A stretch of 64,000 nt of DNA from Panagrolaimus kolymaensis (Eukaryota > Nematoda > Chromadorea > Rhabditida > Panagrolaimidae): assembly GCA_028622995.1 (NCBI GenBank), contig JAJQJQ010000005.1, positions 4,402,001 to 4,466,000 of the forward strand, given 5' to 3'. Position numbers and translations under genes: made by a program. Below, one piece after another: positions 32,142 to 43,637 of this stretch; position 1 is the first letter of the stretch; every line of letters begins with the position of its first letter. A model generated the notes under the pieces. The model had not been told where the DNA came from, did not search any database, and worked only from the letters and a program-made list of their open reading frames with translations.

Positions 32142-34091
32142 TTAAAGAAATTGTTCAAGATTTAGCTCCAAAGCAGAACAAGGATATGTAAGAGCAAAAG
32201 CAGAAATAACTTCAGGGTGCAAAATTCCAAAAGTGCCCACAACCATAGGTTTCCCAGAATTTGAAGAATCAGTAATGGAGACTTTTGCACAACGTCCAGG
32301 AAAATAAGAAGGATCTAAATATGTTAAAGTTAAACGTGAAAAGATAAGTAAAAACATACCATCATGTTCTTCAATAAAATAACCCCGTCCTTGAGTTTTC
32401 TTAAATCCATAGTCGAGTAATTCCATCATACGATCGAGAAAACCATGAATAATTTCAAAGCCTCCAGTTTTGCTGCAATGCAAAGCAGCCAAATGACGTT
32501 CATTACGAGAATTCGTGTCTAAAAATAAACATGTTATAAGAATATACAAATAAAAATTTTGCTTACCGCTACTTTTATCTTTGATAACAATATCTTGAAT
32601 TTCGAAAACCTTTAATGGAATAGGCATGTCTGTATTGTGTGAAAGAGTTTTCAAAAGTCCGGGAACTAGTGCATTACGAGCAACTTGAAATTCCATAGTT
32701 TTAGGATTAGAAATTTTGACAACATTATCAAGTTGATCAGGTTTACGCATTCTTGTTGAAATGTCATCAGTTGAGCAAAGAGCAAAATTTAAGACTTCTG
32801 TCCAACCAGCAGCAACGACACCAGCTCTCATTTGCTCAGTTAATTTATTCAAAGGGAACGGTTGAGCAACAGTATGTGCTTGAGGAAGTTTGGTTTTAAT
32901 ATTATTAAATCCAAAAGCAAGACCGACATCTTCAGCAACATCACATTCATGCAAAATATCATGCCGAGTTGGTGGAATAACAACATGAATTTTTGACTTG
33001 TCTGATCCATCAACTTTACAAGAGAGCGACATTTTTTCAAGTAATTTAACCATTTCAACACTTTGAAGTTCTAACCCAATTTTTGTATTGATGTTGTTAA
33101 TATCAACAACTTGTTCACGATAAGATAGTTCAGGATAAACATGTACTTTACCATCAGGATATTCAACTTCCACGGGTTCAACGCTAAAAACATAGACATA
33201 AGAAAAGAATAATGAATAATAGAACATACGTAAATTTTTTATCACAATATTGACTAAACATAGCGACCATGGTATCTAAAACTACTTTAGCTTTCTTCAA
33301 ATCAGTTGCAGTAACTTCAATGAGAATATTCTTTGTATCAAGAGTAATTTTGGAATGATCACCATTGATTATGGGCGGAAGAGAACATACAACATTATTC
33401 GCATCAAAGATAACAGGATAACGAGGTTTGTCACGAATAATAGGCAAATATTCTCTCAAATGAAGATCGTTGGTGTAAAATTCCATCATTTCTTGACCAT
33501 CCATAACTTTCTTTTGGTTCAAAGGTGCAAATTTGATTTCTTTTGGAGGAAGAGCCTTATAAACAAAAGGTCCTTGAATGGTATCCAAATCATGAGTTCC
33601 CATTGATACTAAAGTACGTCGTCGACAAATATTTTGATGTAATTTATCTTGAAGATCGATAAAAGAAGCATATGCATCTTTTGTAAGCTTAACATTTCGT
33701 AACACAGCTCCGACGAGGAATTCGCGAACATCTGAGACCGAAGATTCAACTACTAATCTCTGCATTTTGGCAGGTTTTAGAACTTCATACTTTGGTGGAG
33801 CAATTTCATTTTTGAAAATTGTTAACGCACGTGTAAGACCTTCGACGCAAAGCAAGTCATAACGATTAGCAGGAATTTCAATTTTGAAAACTTTTTCATC
33901 CACACCAGCGTCATTCTTCTCCGTTACGATATCATCAACTTCAAGGCCATAGTCAAAACACAGATCATCAATATCCTTTTCAGCTGTAAAATAAAAATAA
34001 TAAAGATTCAAAGAGAAAATTCCATTCACTTACAGTAGGATTTACCTAAAAATTCGTCCAGTAAACGTTTCTTAACGCTAATTGTAGGCAT
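32142..34091 (-). CDS. FARSB: Phenylalanine-tRNA ligase, cytosolic beta subunit
   Basis: Beta chain of the cytosolic alpha2-beta2 enzyme that charges tRNA-Phe. Five exons: 34091-34034, 33983-33230, 33183-32567, 32518-32360 and 32314-32142, 586 residues, against about 589 in human. The N-terminus MPTISVKKRLLDEFLG is typical. KIEIPANRYDLLCVEGLTRA and the B3/B4-type region follow. Then come the B5 DNA-binding-like domain (YREQVVDINNINTKIGLELQ and VIPPTRHDILHECDVAEDV) and the catalytic-like core (LNFALCSTDD, SNPKTMEFQVARNALVPGLL, FEIQDIV). The C-terminus has FGILHPEVISAFALTYPCSA. The ATG directly follows an AATTGCAG acceptor. Second gene of the cluster. Confidence 0.96.
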
Positions 34092-34093
34092 CT
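34092..34093 (-). promoter_or_regulatory. Trans-splice acceptor of FARSB
   Basis: AATTGCAG directly abuts the FARSB ATG, 195 bp after the ALG2 stop. Confidence 0.6.
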
Positions 34094-34286
34094 GCAATTT
34101 ATTCCGATATAAGAAACAAGTACATAAATCAATGATGGTAAATAAGTTTATCAGCGATATTACGCTATCAAGAGAGAACCAATACTAACAACATGAAAAA
34201 AAGTACAAATTTATTATTATAATACATTACAAAACAGTTAAAAATTGACTAGATGGAATGTTATTAATTCAACAAACAAAAGAAGT

Positions 34287-35576
34287 TTACATTGATAAGA
34301 TAATTCTATTAAGCTTGGCAGCAAAAGAATCAAAAGCAAATACCCGTTGTACACGTAATCGTCCATTTCTACCCATTTCTGTTACTTTCTCGAGATTATT
34401 TACAACTTCATTTAAGACAACATAAAAGGCATAAGGATTACCATCACAGAGGTATCCAGTTCGACCATGAACAATAGATTCTTTTGGACCACCAGTATTT
34501 GTTGCAAGAACACAAACTCCCATATACATTGCTTCAATAGGTACAATACCAAAATGTTCATTTTTCGGAGTGTAAATTACCAAACTAGCACGTCGTAGCA
34601 GTTCGATTTTTTCACCATCACCTAAAAACCATCCTATTCACATTTGAGTAAAAGAAGATAAAAAAACTTACTTGGACTTTTGATAAATGCAATATTTTCT
34701 TCAGGAATACCAAGTTGTCGAGCATCGTCTTGTAGCTTTTCATAATAAACTTGATTTTCTTTGTTCAAAGGATCAAAACCACCAGCGACGACCAAAAAAC
34801 ATTCATTAAACAGCTTCGGATCTAACTTGTCATGTAATTGAGCGAATGCTTCCAAGGCTAATTCAATGTTCTTTTTGAATTCAAATCTGTTGATGGATAA
34901 AAACACATATTTAGCTTTTGACGGAACATAATCAAGATCAACTGTTGGTGAATTATCAAAGAATTCAGTATTCAACGTAGGATAAAGCACATGAAGCTCG
35001 CGTTGAGAAATACCAGAAAAGGTTTCGCGGACAACACTTTCGGTAAATTCGCTATTGACACAAATCAAATCAGCTTTTGACGTTGACCATGCTTCCAACC
35101 AATCCAGAAAGAACCGATAAAGCCTTTTTAAAAAGCTCTCACGCTTTGTTAGAAGTTGATCAGGAAAATGGCAATAAAACAATACTTTTGCATTTGAAAA
35201 CCATTTGAAGATAGGTACAGCTACACTAATTTGATCACAAAAAATAATATCACTTTCAGATGTTCGGCATACAACAAAAGCAGCTATACACATTCGAATA
35301 TAAGCACATAAAGCATTTGCAATACCAAAAAATGATCTTGGAAAAAAATCAATCACTTGAACATCTGAAAATTTTGCATTAGATAGATAAAAAAAAATTA
35401 AAAATGGTTTCAACTTTACCGAAATCAAGAACATCTTGAAAGCAATGTTTTGGACTGAATTGATTTGTAACAAATCGAACTTCATGGCCTTTGGATCGAA
35501 GGGCTAAAGCCGCATCAACTACAAGTCTTTCAGCTCCACCAATACCCAAATCAGGATGAACGAATACCACTTTCAT
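34287..35576 (-). CDS. ALG2: ALG2 alpha-1,3/1,6-mannosyltransferase
   Basis: ER-membrane GT4-family enzyme that adds the second and third mannose to the dolichol-linked N-glycan precursor on the cytosolic face. Three exons: 35576-35420, 35364-34672 and 34621-34287, 394 residues. The N-terminal Rossmann motif is [30 protein letters not shown] and [12 protein letters not shown] are typical ALG2 blocks. [20 protein letters not shown] precedes the nucleotide-sugar domain. The GT4 E-x7-E region is seen in [20 protein letters not shown] and NTGGPKESI. Probably the first gene of the operon. No acceptor abuts the ATG. Confidence 0.95.
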
Positions 35577-36139
35577 TTTTTTTTGAGTAAATTTAAGAGG
35601 AAATAATATTTACATCAAAAATGGTTTTGTTCGAAAATTACCATGAACAAAGACGTTGGTTGATGCAATAGAAAGAGAAAATAGCTACGTTTTTTGATTT
35701 TGATAAAGTGAAGCAGTTACCAACATTTGGCCAACTTTCGCTGCTTACAGTTTTATGCCTTCGTGTTGAGATATTGAAAAACACACATTAGTCTGCTTTT
35801 TTTTGTTGTTGCGATAAACTCACGTTCATGTTTTTATTATAAACAAATTGTAATTTTGCTATATCTTTATCCCATTTTCATGCTAAAATTATAAATTCAA
35901 CCATTTTATCCGCGTAAACCAAACATTTTGCTGGGTTTATAAGCTTTTTACACCTTATTTTGTGCTTTGATACGTCGCTATGTTTATATGACTAAAATTC
36001 TTGCTTGAACTTTATTTTAGCATTCTTAGCTATTTTTAATATATATATTTTTTTATCAATTTACGTGTCTTTAACACATTTTGTAACCAATCGATGCTAA
36101 AATTATGCCAAATTATTAAATATTCATATATTATTTTTC
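35577..36139. other. Divergent promoter region between ALG2 and the mitochondrial protein gene
   Basis: About 560 bp between two divergently transcribed genes, AT-rich and with no coding frame. It should hold the promoter of the putative operon on one side and the outron of the trans-spliced mitochondrial gene on the other. Confidence 0.5.
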
Positions 36140-36141
36140 AG
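36140..36141 (+). promoter_or_regulatory. Spliced-leader acceptor of the mitochondrial protein gene
   Basis: TTATTTTTCAG ends two bases before the ATG at 36144. With no recognisable upstream exon, a trans-splice site is the simplest reading. Confidence 0.6.
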
Positions 36142-36143
36142 GT

Positions 36144-36488
36144 ATGAAAGCTGTACGTTCTCTTGCTCGATTAACCTTCCTTCGTCGTCAAGCTCCTCGT
36201 CTTGATACTGTTCGTGCAGCTCATGATCATGGAGCAGCTGTTGATCATGGAGCCCATGATCATCATGATTCACACAATCCTGGACCTCCTGTAACTTACG
36301 ACTATATGCCAATTCCTCATCAAAAATATCAAGTTGTTTATGGAGAATTGCAATCAAAATTCAACATGTATCTTGCAATTACAACTGTTCTCCTTGTTAC
36401 AAGTCTTACAATTGCTATCTATGATGATGTATTCATTCTCGAAGCTCTTCGTCCACCAAAAAGTTATCAAGATCGTAACAAGCACTAA
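36144..36488 (+). CDS. Small mitochondrial inner-membrane protein, possibly a complex I accessory subunit
   Basis: A single-exon 114-residue protein. The first 25 residues are Arg-rich and lack acids (MKAVRSLARLTFLRRQAPRL), as in a mitochondrial import signal. A His/Asp-rich linker (HDHGAAVDHG, HDHHDSHNPG) follows, then YDYMPIPHQKYQVVYGELQ and one membrane helix (MYLAITTVLLVTSLTIAIY). A short tail ALRPPKSYQDRNKH completes it. Size, targeting signal and single helix fit a beta-subcomplex accessory subunit of NADH dehydrogenase, and I have an impression of similarity to a nematode NDUFB-type protein. I cannot name the subunit. Polyadenylation signal AATAAA at about 36590. The existence of the gene is much surer than its function. 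Confidence 0.7.
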   Translation: MKAVRSLARLTFLRRQAPRLDTVRAAHDHGAAVDHGAHDHHDSHNPGPPVTYDYMPIPHQKYQVVYGELQSKFNMYLAITTVLLVTSLTIAIYDDVFILEALRPPKSYQDRNKH

Positions 36489-36729
36489 ACTTCTAATCAA
36501 TTCAAGGATGTCTTAGATTCATTTTATTTGAAGTTTATGTATGTGTAATTTTTCTCTCTTAGAATGGAGAATTTGTGTGTATTTTTCAAATAAATTTATG
36601 TCAATAGGTATCTCTTTATTATAACACATTAACAAACTACAAGGCTTTTAGTAAATTATAACAAGCACAGGGCAGGCATATCATTTTTGAAAGACTTGTA
36701 ATGGCAGCTATTTTTCTTACATTGTTTAT

Positions 36730-38744
36730 TTATACTTTGAAGGAAAATAAAACACCTTCTTGTGGAGCTAATTTTATAATTCCTGAGCTTATATCAATAT
36801 TTTGTCTTTCTTGATAACTTTCAGTATTTGAGCTTACAGTAATCACATGAGCATCTGATGGATTAGTTGCTTGGAAAGGAGGTAAATCAGCAATGGAGTG
36901 ATTAATAGTTTGATGACCAAAATTAACCACAAGGACATAAACTTTTCCACAAGTTACATGATCTTTTGTTTCAAATCTTGTAAGAGAAAATGCATTATGA
37001 AAAACTTTTGATATGTAAGTTTCTCCTGAAATTATTGCATTTGAAACTGGACGGAGTTTAGCAATCTTTTGGAAGGTTTTAAGTTGTGATACTCTTTCAT
37101 GCAATTGTGAATGGAATCCATTTTCGAGATCCCACATCATTTCACCTCTTTGTCTTTGAGATGTTTTTTCGCCAAGTTGCTAAAACTTTTATTATTTGAG
37201 AAGGTGCAAAGAAGCAAATTAAATTTTACCACAACATTAATACTTTCAATTTCATCCCCGTAATAAATCATACTCGTTCCTGGAAGAAGGAGTTGAATCA
37301 TCATAAGCAATTCTGAATGAATTTTATTATGAACTCGGCTTGAAATTCTATCAACATAAGGATTCCCATATTCCCAAACAGGATAAACTCCTGTTGCTGA
37401 ATGGAAAACTAAGAGATCGGAAATAATTTCATTTGTGCAACCAGCGACGCTATTTTCACTGGCGTAACATATTTTATTTGAAAGTGCAATATTATCCAAT
37501 TCAGTTGTGACAATTGCATCAAGACCAGCATCAGTTTGAAGTAATCTTTTACGATCTTCTTTAAGTGGTTCGGGTGATGCCATTAAGAAGCTAAAACCCA
37601 TCAAAAATGTTTAATGAAATACGGTATTTAAAAAAAACTAACATGTCTTTTTCTTTTGTTTTAACGCTTCCATTTTTATAAAAATTTACATGATCACGAA
37701 TCCCTCGAAGGATTCTAGAAATTTCATCCCAATCAGGTGATTTACCATCGGGTGTTCGAGCAAGATATTCAATAAAACCAAAATGAAATCCATCAATACC
37801 TTGTTCAATCCAAAATGAAAGAGCATCTTTAATTGCGATTGAAACATTTTCAGATCTCCAATTAAGTATAGGTAAATCAGGTCTATCTTTTAAATGATAA
37901 TAAAAGACTGAAGAATTTTTATATCTATCAACAAAGGGTGAAGGTTCAACGTTTCTTTTCCAATAATAATATGAAGAATATTCTGCATTTTCAGGAAGTG
38001 AGGCTCGTGAAGAACGTTGAAACCATTCATGATTTTCTGATGTTGTAACTAATGGAACATCAATAATTATTTTTAATCCTATAAAAATAAGATAATTTAA
38101 AATTACGTTAAACAACTTTATTATGGTAGTAAATTCCAATTAATGAAATTTGCACATTGTTGAAATAATAACTAACCTTGTTTATGAGCTTCATTAATCA
38201 ATTTTTGAGCTTGAGAAAATCCTCCTATGCTTTCTCTCACAGATTTAAAATGCAAAGCTCCGAGAGCGCTATCCTCGGTGGAAATAAATGGTCTTGGGAA
38301 AATGGCAGAAATACCAATTTGTCTAAGTTGTGTCAACCTCATTGAAACTCCATCCAAATCTCCTTCCGAATCTGCATCAGATGATTGAAAGGATGAAGTC
38401 CAAATATGATATATTACACCACCTTGCCACCATTTATGTTCAACTATATCACATCCAGGCGATCTAATAATTAATAAAATTGCAATAAAAAATAATAAAA
38501 CCCATGTTAACCAAAATAAAATAAATAATATTCTTCTTAAATTTTTCCAAAATGAATCATTTCGATAATAATTAAGTTCATCATTGGTTAAACCAATAGG
38601 ATTTTCTGTTGTTGTTTCTTCAATTATGAAGGCTTCCTTTTGAGAAGCTTCAATTTTGGGTAAAGAAATGGGTACGGGATTTCTTTGTACTGCAGCGACA
38701 TAACTGTCGGTCTTATGTCCACGTTCTTTTCTGGGTTCACTCAT
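36730..38744 (-). CDS. SLC3A (4F2hc/rBAT)-like heavy chain of heteromeric amino-acid transporters
   Basis: Type II membrane glycoprotein that escorts SLC7-type light chains to the plasma membrane. Four exons: 38744-38177, 38078-37643, 37590-37230 and 37179-36730, 604 residues. A cytoplasmic tail leads to one helix (ILFILFWLTWVLLFFIAILL), then the SLC3 start of the ectodomain (WWQGGVIYHIWTSSFQSSDA) and a GH13-like barrel (LKIIIDVPLVTTSENHEWF, GIDGFHFGFIEYL, LLLPGTSMIYYGDEI). The region II catalytic Asp and surrounding Arg are absent (HFGF), so it is not a glucosidase. A TGTTTAG acceptor falls between an upstream in-frame ATG (38759) and ATG 38744. I therefore start at MSEPRKERG. Similar C. elegans proteins are the ATGP heavy chains. 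Confidence 0.88.
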
Positions 38745-41046
38745 ATGGGGCCTAAACATTTTTTATTGAGACGCTTTAGACACAGACAAATACATATAAA
38801 AGATAGATTGTAAATCTTCAAATAAAACAATAATGATTTTTTTTACAATAGGGTATTATAAAAAAGAACGATGAAACAAAAAAAATTCATGCAAGTTTGA
38901 AAGGCGCGAAATAGAGTACTACTAAAGTCAAAAATGTAAACAAAACAAAAAAAAGACAGAAGAAAGAAGTATGCAAAAAGGTTGCGGTTGCTTGCATATA
39001 AGATTTAAACCTGTCGTCGCCGGTTAAAATGCTGCTACTACTGTTGCTGCTTCTGACTTTATTTTTTTGAAAGATATTATAATCTCGTGGGGCTTATAAA
39101 TTTGACAGATTTCAATTCATTTCGAACTGTGAATATGAAAATGAATTGACTGTTTTTGGGAGAAAAAAAGTTTTAAAATAATAATAACCTTTTTACGTCG
39201 TCCACACGTTCCCTTTTTTGAAAAACAATAAAAACGTTGAAAATTGAAATGTGAGAAGAAAAAAAGGAGAACCATAAAAAAGGGTCTTTTGATTATTTTA
39301 AAAAAAAACAAACGAATAAATTGAAATAAATATACGTGATTGGAGGCTTTACTTACTACGACGACAGCTGTTGTTATAAATTTTGCACCTTTGAGTCAAA
39401 ATAAAAATGAAAAAGAAAGAAATAAGAAAGAAAAAAGTTGAAACAATTTGTTTAAAAAAAATCATGTTATTTTTTGATGATCAAATTCAAAAGATTTTGT
39501 GATAAGATATCAGGGTTATGAAGGATGGATTTTGTTCCAAAATATACGAATGGTTCAAAAATCACGTAAATAAAATAAATTTTACACGTTTTTTGTTTTA
39601 AAAACTTTTTTGTTTTGTTTACAGTTATTATAAAAACAAACAAACACGATGACATTCAAACAACGTGAAAGAATAACAACGGATCATAGCAAAAAGGCCC
39701 ATTTCAAAAACGCTCAACAACTACGCCGCATTTTTTTTCTTTCAATTTTTTACATACTTTAAAACTCGCGCAGCATATAAAAATGAGAGAGCAGTATAAA
39801 AAAAATCGAGTATGGAAGGTTGTTTTTATTTATTTGAGCGCCAAAAGGCACATTATGGGTTTTCTCCTTTCCTCTACTATATGTTGACATCTGTCTGCCT
39901 TGCTTGCGGCCTTTTATGGTTGTAGAGTTTCCACCTTCCTTTTTTTGACGTACCGCCAAAAAATATGAAGAAAAAAAGAAGAAAGAAAGCAAAAAAAATC
40001 TCGGACGACTTCTTCCGTTTTTTTTCTCTTCTGGTTGTTGTCAACGCGCACCAAACAAAGCCAACAATAACAACAACAACCATGAAAGAAGCAACACATA
40101 AAAAAAGAAAAAGAAAAGGAAGAATGTCATTTAACTTATTCCTTGGAAGAAAAAAAAAAAACAAATCAATCAATGGTATGCCTCGTTTCACGCCAACCAA
40201 ATGAATGAGAAACGAAAAGTTGGAGACAAAAAAATAAATAAACTTGAAACATGTTTTTCCATGCAAAAAAAAGTATCTCTAAACAAGTGAAAAAGAGAAA
40301 GAGGCGCGGATGGAGACGTTTTGAGTCAGTCGCATCTGGTCCATTTTTTATTTCTTCTATTGAGTCAAGACTGTGAACCTCTCTTTTCTTTTATTTTTCC
40401 ATTTCTTTTTTCTCACTTATTTTGAGCCTCAAATTAACAAACGGGTCAACAACATACTCACAGCAGGGAAGTGCCAACATTCAATAGGGTTTTTAGAAAA
40501 TGTAATAGCTTTTGGAGTGACCAAACGAAATGATTCTTTTGGACAAGAATGAATGTATACAATTTATCTCTTCAAATGGATGTGGCTGTTTATATCTATC
40601 TGATCTTTTCGAACCAAAAAAATAATATAAAAGATGAAAGATTTATGACTTGCATTTTTTGTTTTGACTTAAAAATGACAAAAGGCGGTGTCAAAAAGGT
40701 CAAATCCTTCTTTTTTCTTCAATGCGATCGAGCCAAATGTCGAAAAATTCTTTTTCAAGGATTATTGTAACCAAATCTTTTTTTTTCCGACCAATGACTT
40801 TGGCTCTTTTTTTAAAAGAATTTGTCGAGGGATTAATTTTAATGTGGGAAAATTCGTCGGAAGTCGGTAAATTTGCATTATTCATTCATCATGTCATGTA
40901 ATTAAAGGAAAATTAGATGCGAAGCAAAAATATATCGATGATGATGAAAAATATAATTTAAAAAATGAGGCGTGAATAAGAAAAAATCTTTAACTTACAG
41001 TAAGACGAGTACGAACGAGGATAAAAAAATTGAAAAATATTTTTTC
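38745..41046. other. Intergenic region between the SLC3A gene and tRNA-Leu
   Basis: AT-rich, with long poly-A/T runs and low-complexity ORFs on both strands around 39.8-40.3 kb that I do not support. A GC-richer patch at about 38985-39060, with a TATAAG motif and CTG/CTA repeats, is a candidate promoter region of the SLC3A gene. Confidence 0.5.
41033..41037 (-). terminator. RNA polymerase III terminator of tRNA-Leu
   Basis: A TTTTT run (minus strand) starts 10 bases after the tRNA 3' end. Confidence 0.7.
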
Positions 41047-41128
41047 TGACGAGAGTGGGATTCGAACCCACGCCTCCGAAAAGACTGGTGCCTTAAACCA
41101 GCGCCTTAGACCGCTCGGCCATCTCGCC
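41047..41128 (-). tRNA. tRNA-Leu (anticodon AAG)
   Basis: The 82-nt minus-strand sequence folds as a class II tRNA. The acceptor stem is GGCGAGA / TCTCGTC with discriminator A. The D arm has the box A-like TGGCCGAGCGG. The anticodon stem CTGGT / ACCAG holds the loop TTAAGGC, giving anticodon AAG. A long variable arm, as in Leu tRNAs, is followed by a T arm with GGTTCGAATCC (box B). There is no intron. A T-run terminator follows. Confidence 0.97.
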
Positions 41129-43637
41129 ATAATGCGGTACATATATCAAATAATGAAAGTTGTGTCCTCTCGGGCTGACAAGAGTAGAATGGCTTTACTT
41201 TCACTTTTCTTTCCCACTTTTTGGTACATTTTTTTGCACATCACTTTTTTTGTGCAAGGTCCATATTTTTACTTTTTCTTAATTATAAAAAAATGTCGAG
41301 GTTTGAATAATCAAAAAAAGCAGAAAAACAACAAAAGCCGGTTGGTAATATTTTGTTTTCGCTTTTCTTTCTCCATGAAAAAAAAATGTTACGTAACCCA
41401 CAGAAACGCATTAAAGCTTTACACAATTCAAAGGCCATTTTCTTTCTTCTCTCCTTTTTCTAATAAAAAAATGAACAGCAAACCAGAACAACTTTTAATA
41501 TCTCTTTGCAACTTCCTGGGTCCAAAGTCATATTTTTTTTTTGTTTCATTGAAATTGAAAGCCATTAGGCAAAAAATCAGGAAAAAAATCAGTTTCCATT
41601 TGGATCCACTTAAAAAATGTTTAGAAAGTAATGGAATTCTTCGATGATTTTCACTTTTTAATTTTTCAGAGACTTTAGTTCACTTTCAATTAGGACAACG
41701 ATCACTAATTTAATTTAAATTGAGTAAAAGTGGAATGACCGGTTCTTAGAAGATGAAAGAAAGAAAAGTGAAAGGGGAGATAGATATAAATTGTGGAAAT
41801 AGAGCAGCAACAGGTGTTCAAATTAAAAAGAACCAGGTCTTCTTGTTGCAAAGATAATGTGAGGAAAATCAACCATAATAGAATCATAAATATATAATTA
41901 AGAAATGAAAAGAAGATGATAAAAATGTTACATAAAATATAAAACAAGGAAAAAATCACAAAAAGTTTATAACGAAAAATATTAAGAAGTAATATTGTTA
42001 ATCCCAACATAATAATAAATACAGTTGAAACGGCAAAACTAAAACAACTTTTTAAAAAAATATGAATTAAAGTCAAGCCCTTTATTATAAACAGAAAATA
42101 ATCTAAAAAAAGTAAATAAAAATAGTTATGCATTTTTTCAATAGAGTTAATCACTATTTGGATTTTCTTGGTATTAATGACTTTGAACTTAATCATTATA
42201 ATTCACTATTGACATTGAGATAATTTTTTAATTACTAATATTTTTTTAAATAAAATCTTATTTTTACTAGATTCATTTTGAAAATGTTAATTTTTTTGTT
42301 TAAATTCATTTTATCTTTCAAACATAAAAAGTAATTCAAGAATTATGTGATTTAATATATTTCTTAACTTGTGCTTCGAGAGCATTGAAATTTTCTATTT
42401 TGAACCTTTCAAAATTGCTTCAACACGGAAGCAACAAGTCATCATCACCTCCCTCAATATTGTTCATCTTCACTATATCATTTTCATCCATCTTCATATT
42501 TCTCACATTTTTTTATTTTTAGGTTTTTTTAAGCATTGTGTTTTTTTATTTTGTCAGATAAATCTCATTTTTTAATCCATCTTCATGCGGCGTGCATTCA
42601 ATTAATTATATCATGATTTTTTTTGTTTCTCTTGAAGCTGCGCCAAAGTTAAGTTTTTTTCCTCGGAGAGTTTTAAAATATTCTTCCAATTTATCATTAA
42701 ACTTGTTGTTCACACTATTTCTCTTTCCATGCCACCTTTTTTTAAAAATCATTTCTTTATTTCCTAAGCTTTGCAGATTTTTTTGTTATTCGAAGTTTCG
42801 ATCAAGCTTTTTTTTTCGAACAAGGAAGTCCAAAGATTGTTTTGAAACCTTTCAACCAAATCCTTTGAAGCTTGATTTGGCCACAAAAAAGGAGGTCCAA
42901 ACAAATTAATTGTTTATCACATTTTTTCGGTTTAAAAAAAGACTAAACTGATAGGATAAAAATTTTGTATAAAACCGCAAAAAAAAAATAAGAAAAAAAG
43001 AAAGGGAAAATTGCTTGCGTGTGGTTAGAGATGGAAGTGCCCCAAGGCATCGAAGAAAAAAAGAAAAAGTAAAAAAGAAGGCGTCCGATCCATTCTTCTG
43101 ACGATCTAAAGGAATCACATCTATCTATCCGATGACGACTACGAAATAAAAATAAAACGAAAGTCATCTGTTCGAACGACCGAAAGCTTTTCTTCCTTTT
43201 TTTCTTGCTCTTTTTTTGGAAAAAAGGAGGGTGGAGTAGCAGCTTTTTAGTGTTTTTTGTGATCATGGTTTGTAAGTAAGTAATGATGAGGGTAACACCA
43301 TCACCAAAAATAAATGGCCGACGCCCTGATCCTTTCATTTCGTGATTATCATGATCATAGGAATAAATCGTAAAAAAAGTGTATCAGTTTAAAGGCCATA
43401 ATATTCTTATTATGGCCTTCTTCAACTAACTGGTTGCTAATTTGCTTTCCTCATTTTTTTGAGATAGGTTTTCGTGTTACACTTTCATCTTTAATTAGAT
43501 TATCAAAAAATAATCAAGATGTGAAAGTAGAAAATATCTCTTTCGATTTATTTAATGCTTTCGTGAACTTTCTTCTTGTTTTTTTGTGGAACTCCTTTTA
43601 ATAATACTTTTATACTTTATTTTTTTATATTTACAGG
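41129..43637. other. Intergenic region upstream of the peroxidase gene
   Basis: AT-rich, without a supported gene. The overlapping ORFs at 41.7-43.3 kb are Phe/Ile/Leu/Lys low-complexity frames. A perfect 12-bp hairpin lies at 43392-43419. A TTTATATTTACAG acceptor at 43636 immediately precedes the peroxidase ATG and is a probable spliced-leader site. Confidence 0.5.
43392..43419. repeat. Perfect 12-bp inverted repeat (hairpin)
   Basis: AAGGCCATAATA and TATTATGGCCTT are separated by TTCT. It lies about 220 bp upstream of the peroxidase start. It could be a protein-binding palindrome or an RNA hairpin in the outron. Confidence 0.7.

Larger units (their letters stand above)
30069..35576 (-). 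other. Probable four-gene operon ALG2-FARSB-TMCO1-MTAP
   Basis: Four unrelated housekeeping genes run head to tail on the minus strand. Stop-to-ATG gaps are 195, 162 and 192 bp. Genes two to four each have an acceptor-like AG at or one base before the ATG. The first has none visible at its ATG. This is the pattern of nematode polycistronic units resolved by spliced-leader trans-splicing. Confidence 0.75.

Noticed and set aside
39877..40266. Overlapping ORFs on both strands at 40 kb
   Set aside because: Both strands are open only because of AAG/CTT-like low complexity; no gene-like codon use.
41030..41647. 205-codon plus-strand ORF
   Set aside because: It runs antisense through the tRNA-Leu gene, starts from a non-ATG codon and continues into low-complexity sequence.
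42906..43338. Two overlapping minus-strand ORFs
   Set aside because: Lys/Phe/Ser-rich low complexity in two frames of the same A/T-rich DNA; no domain.
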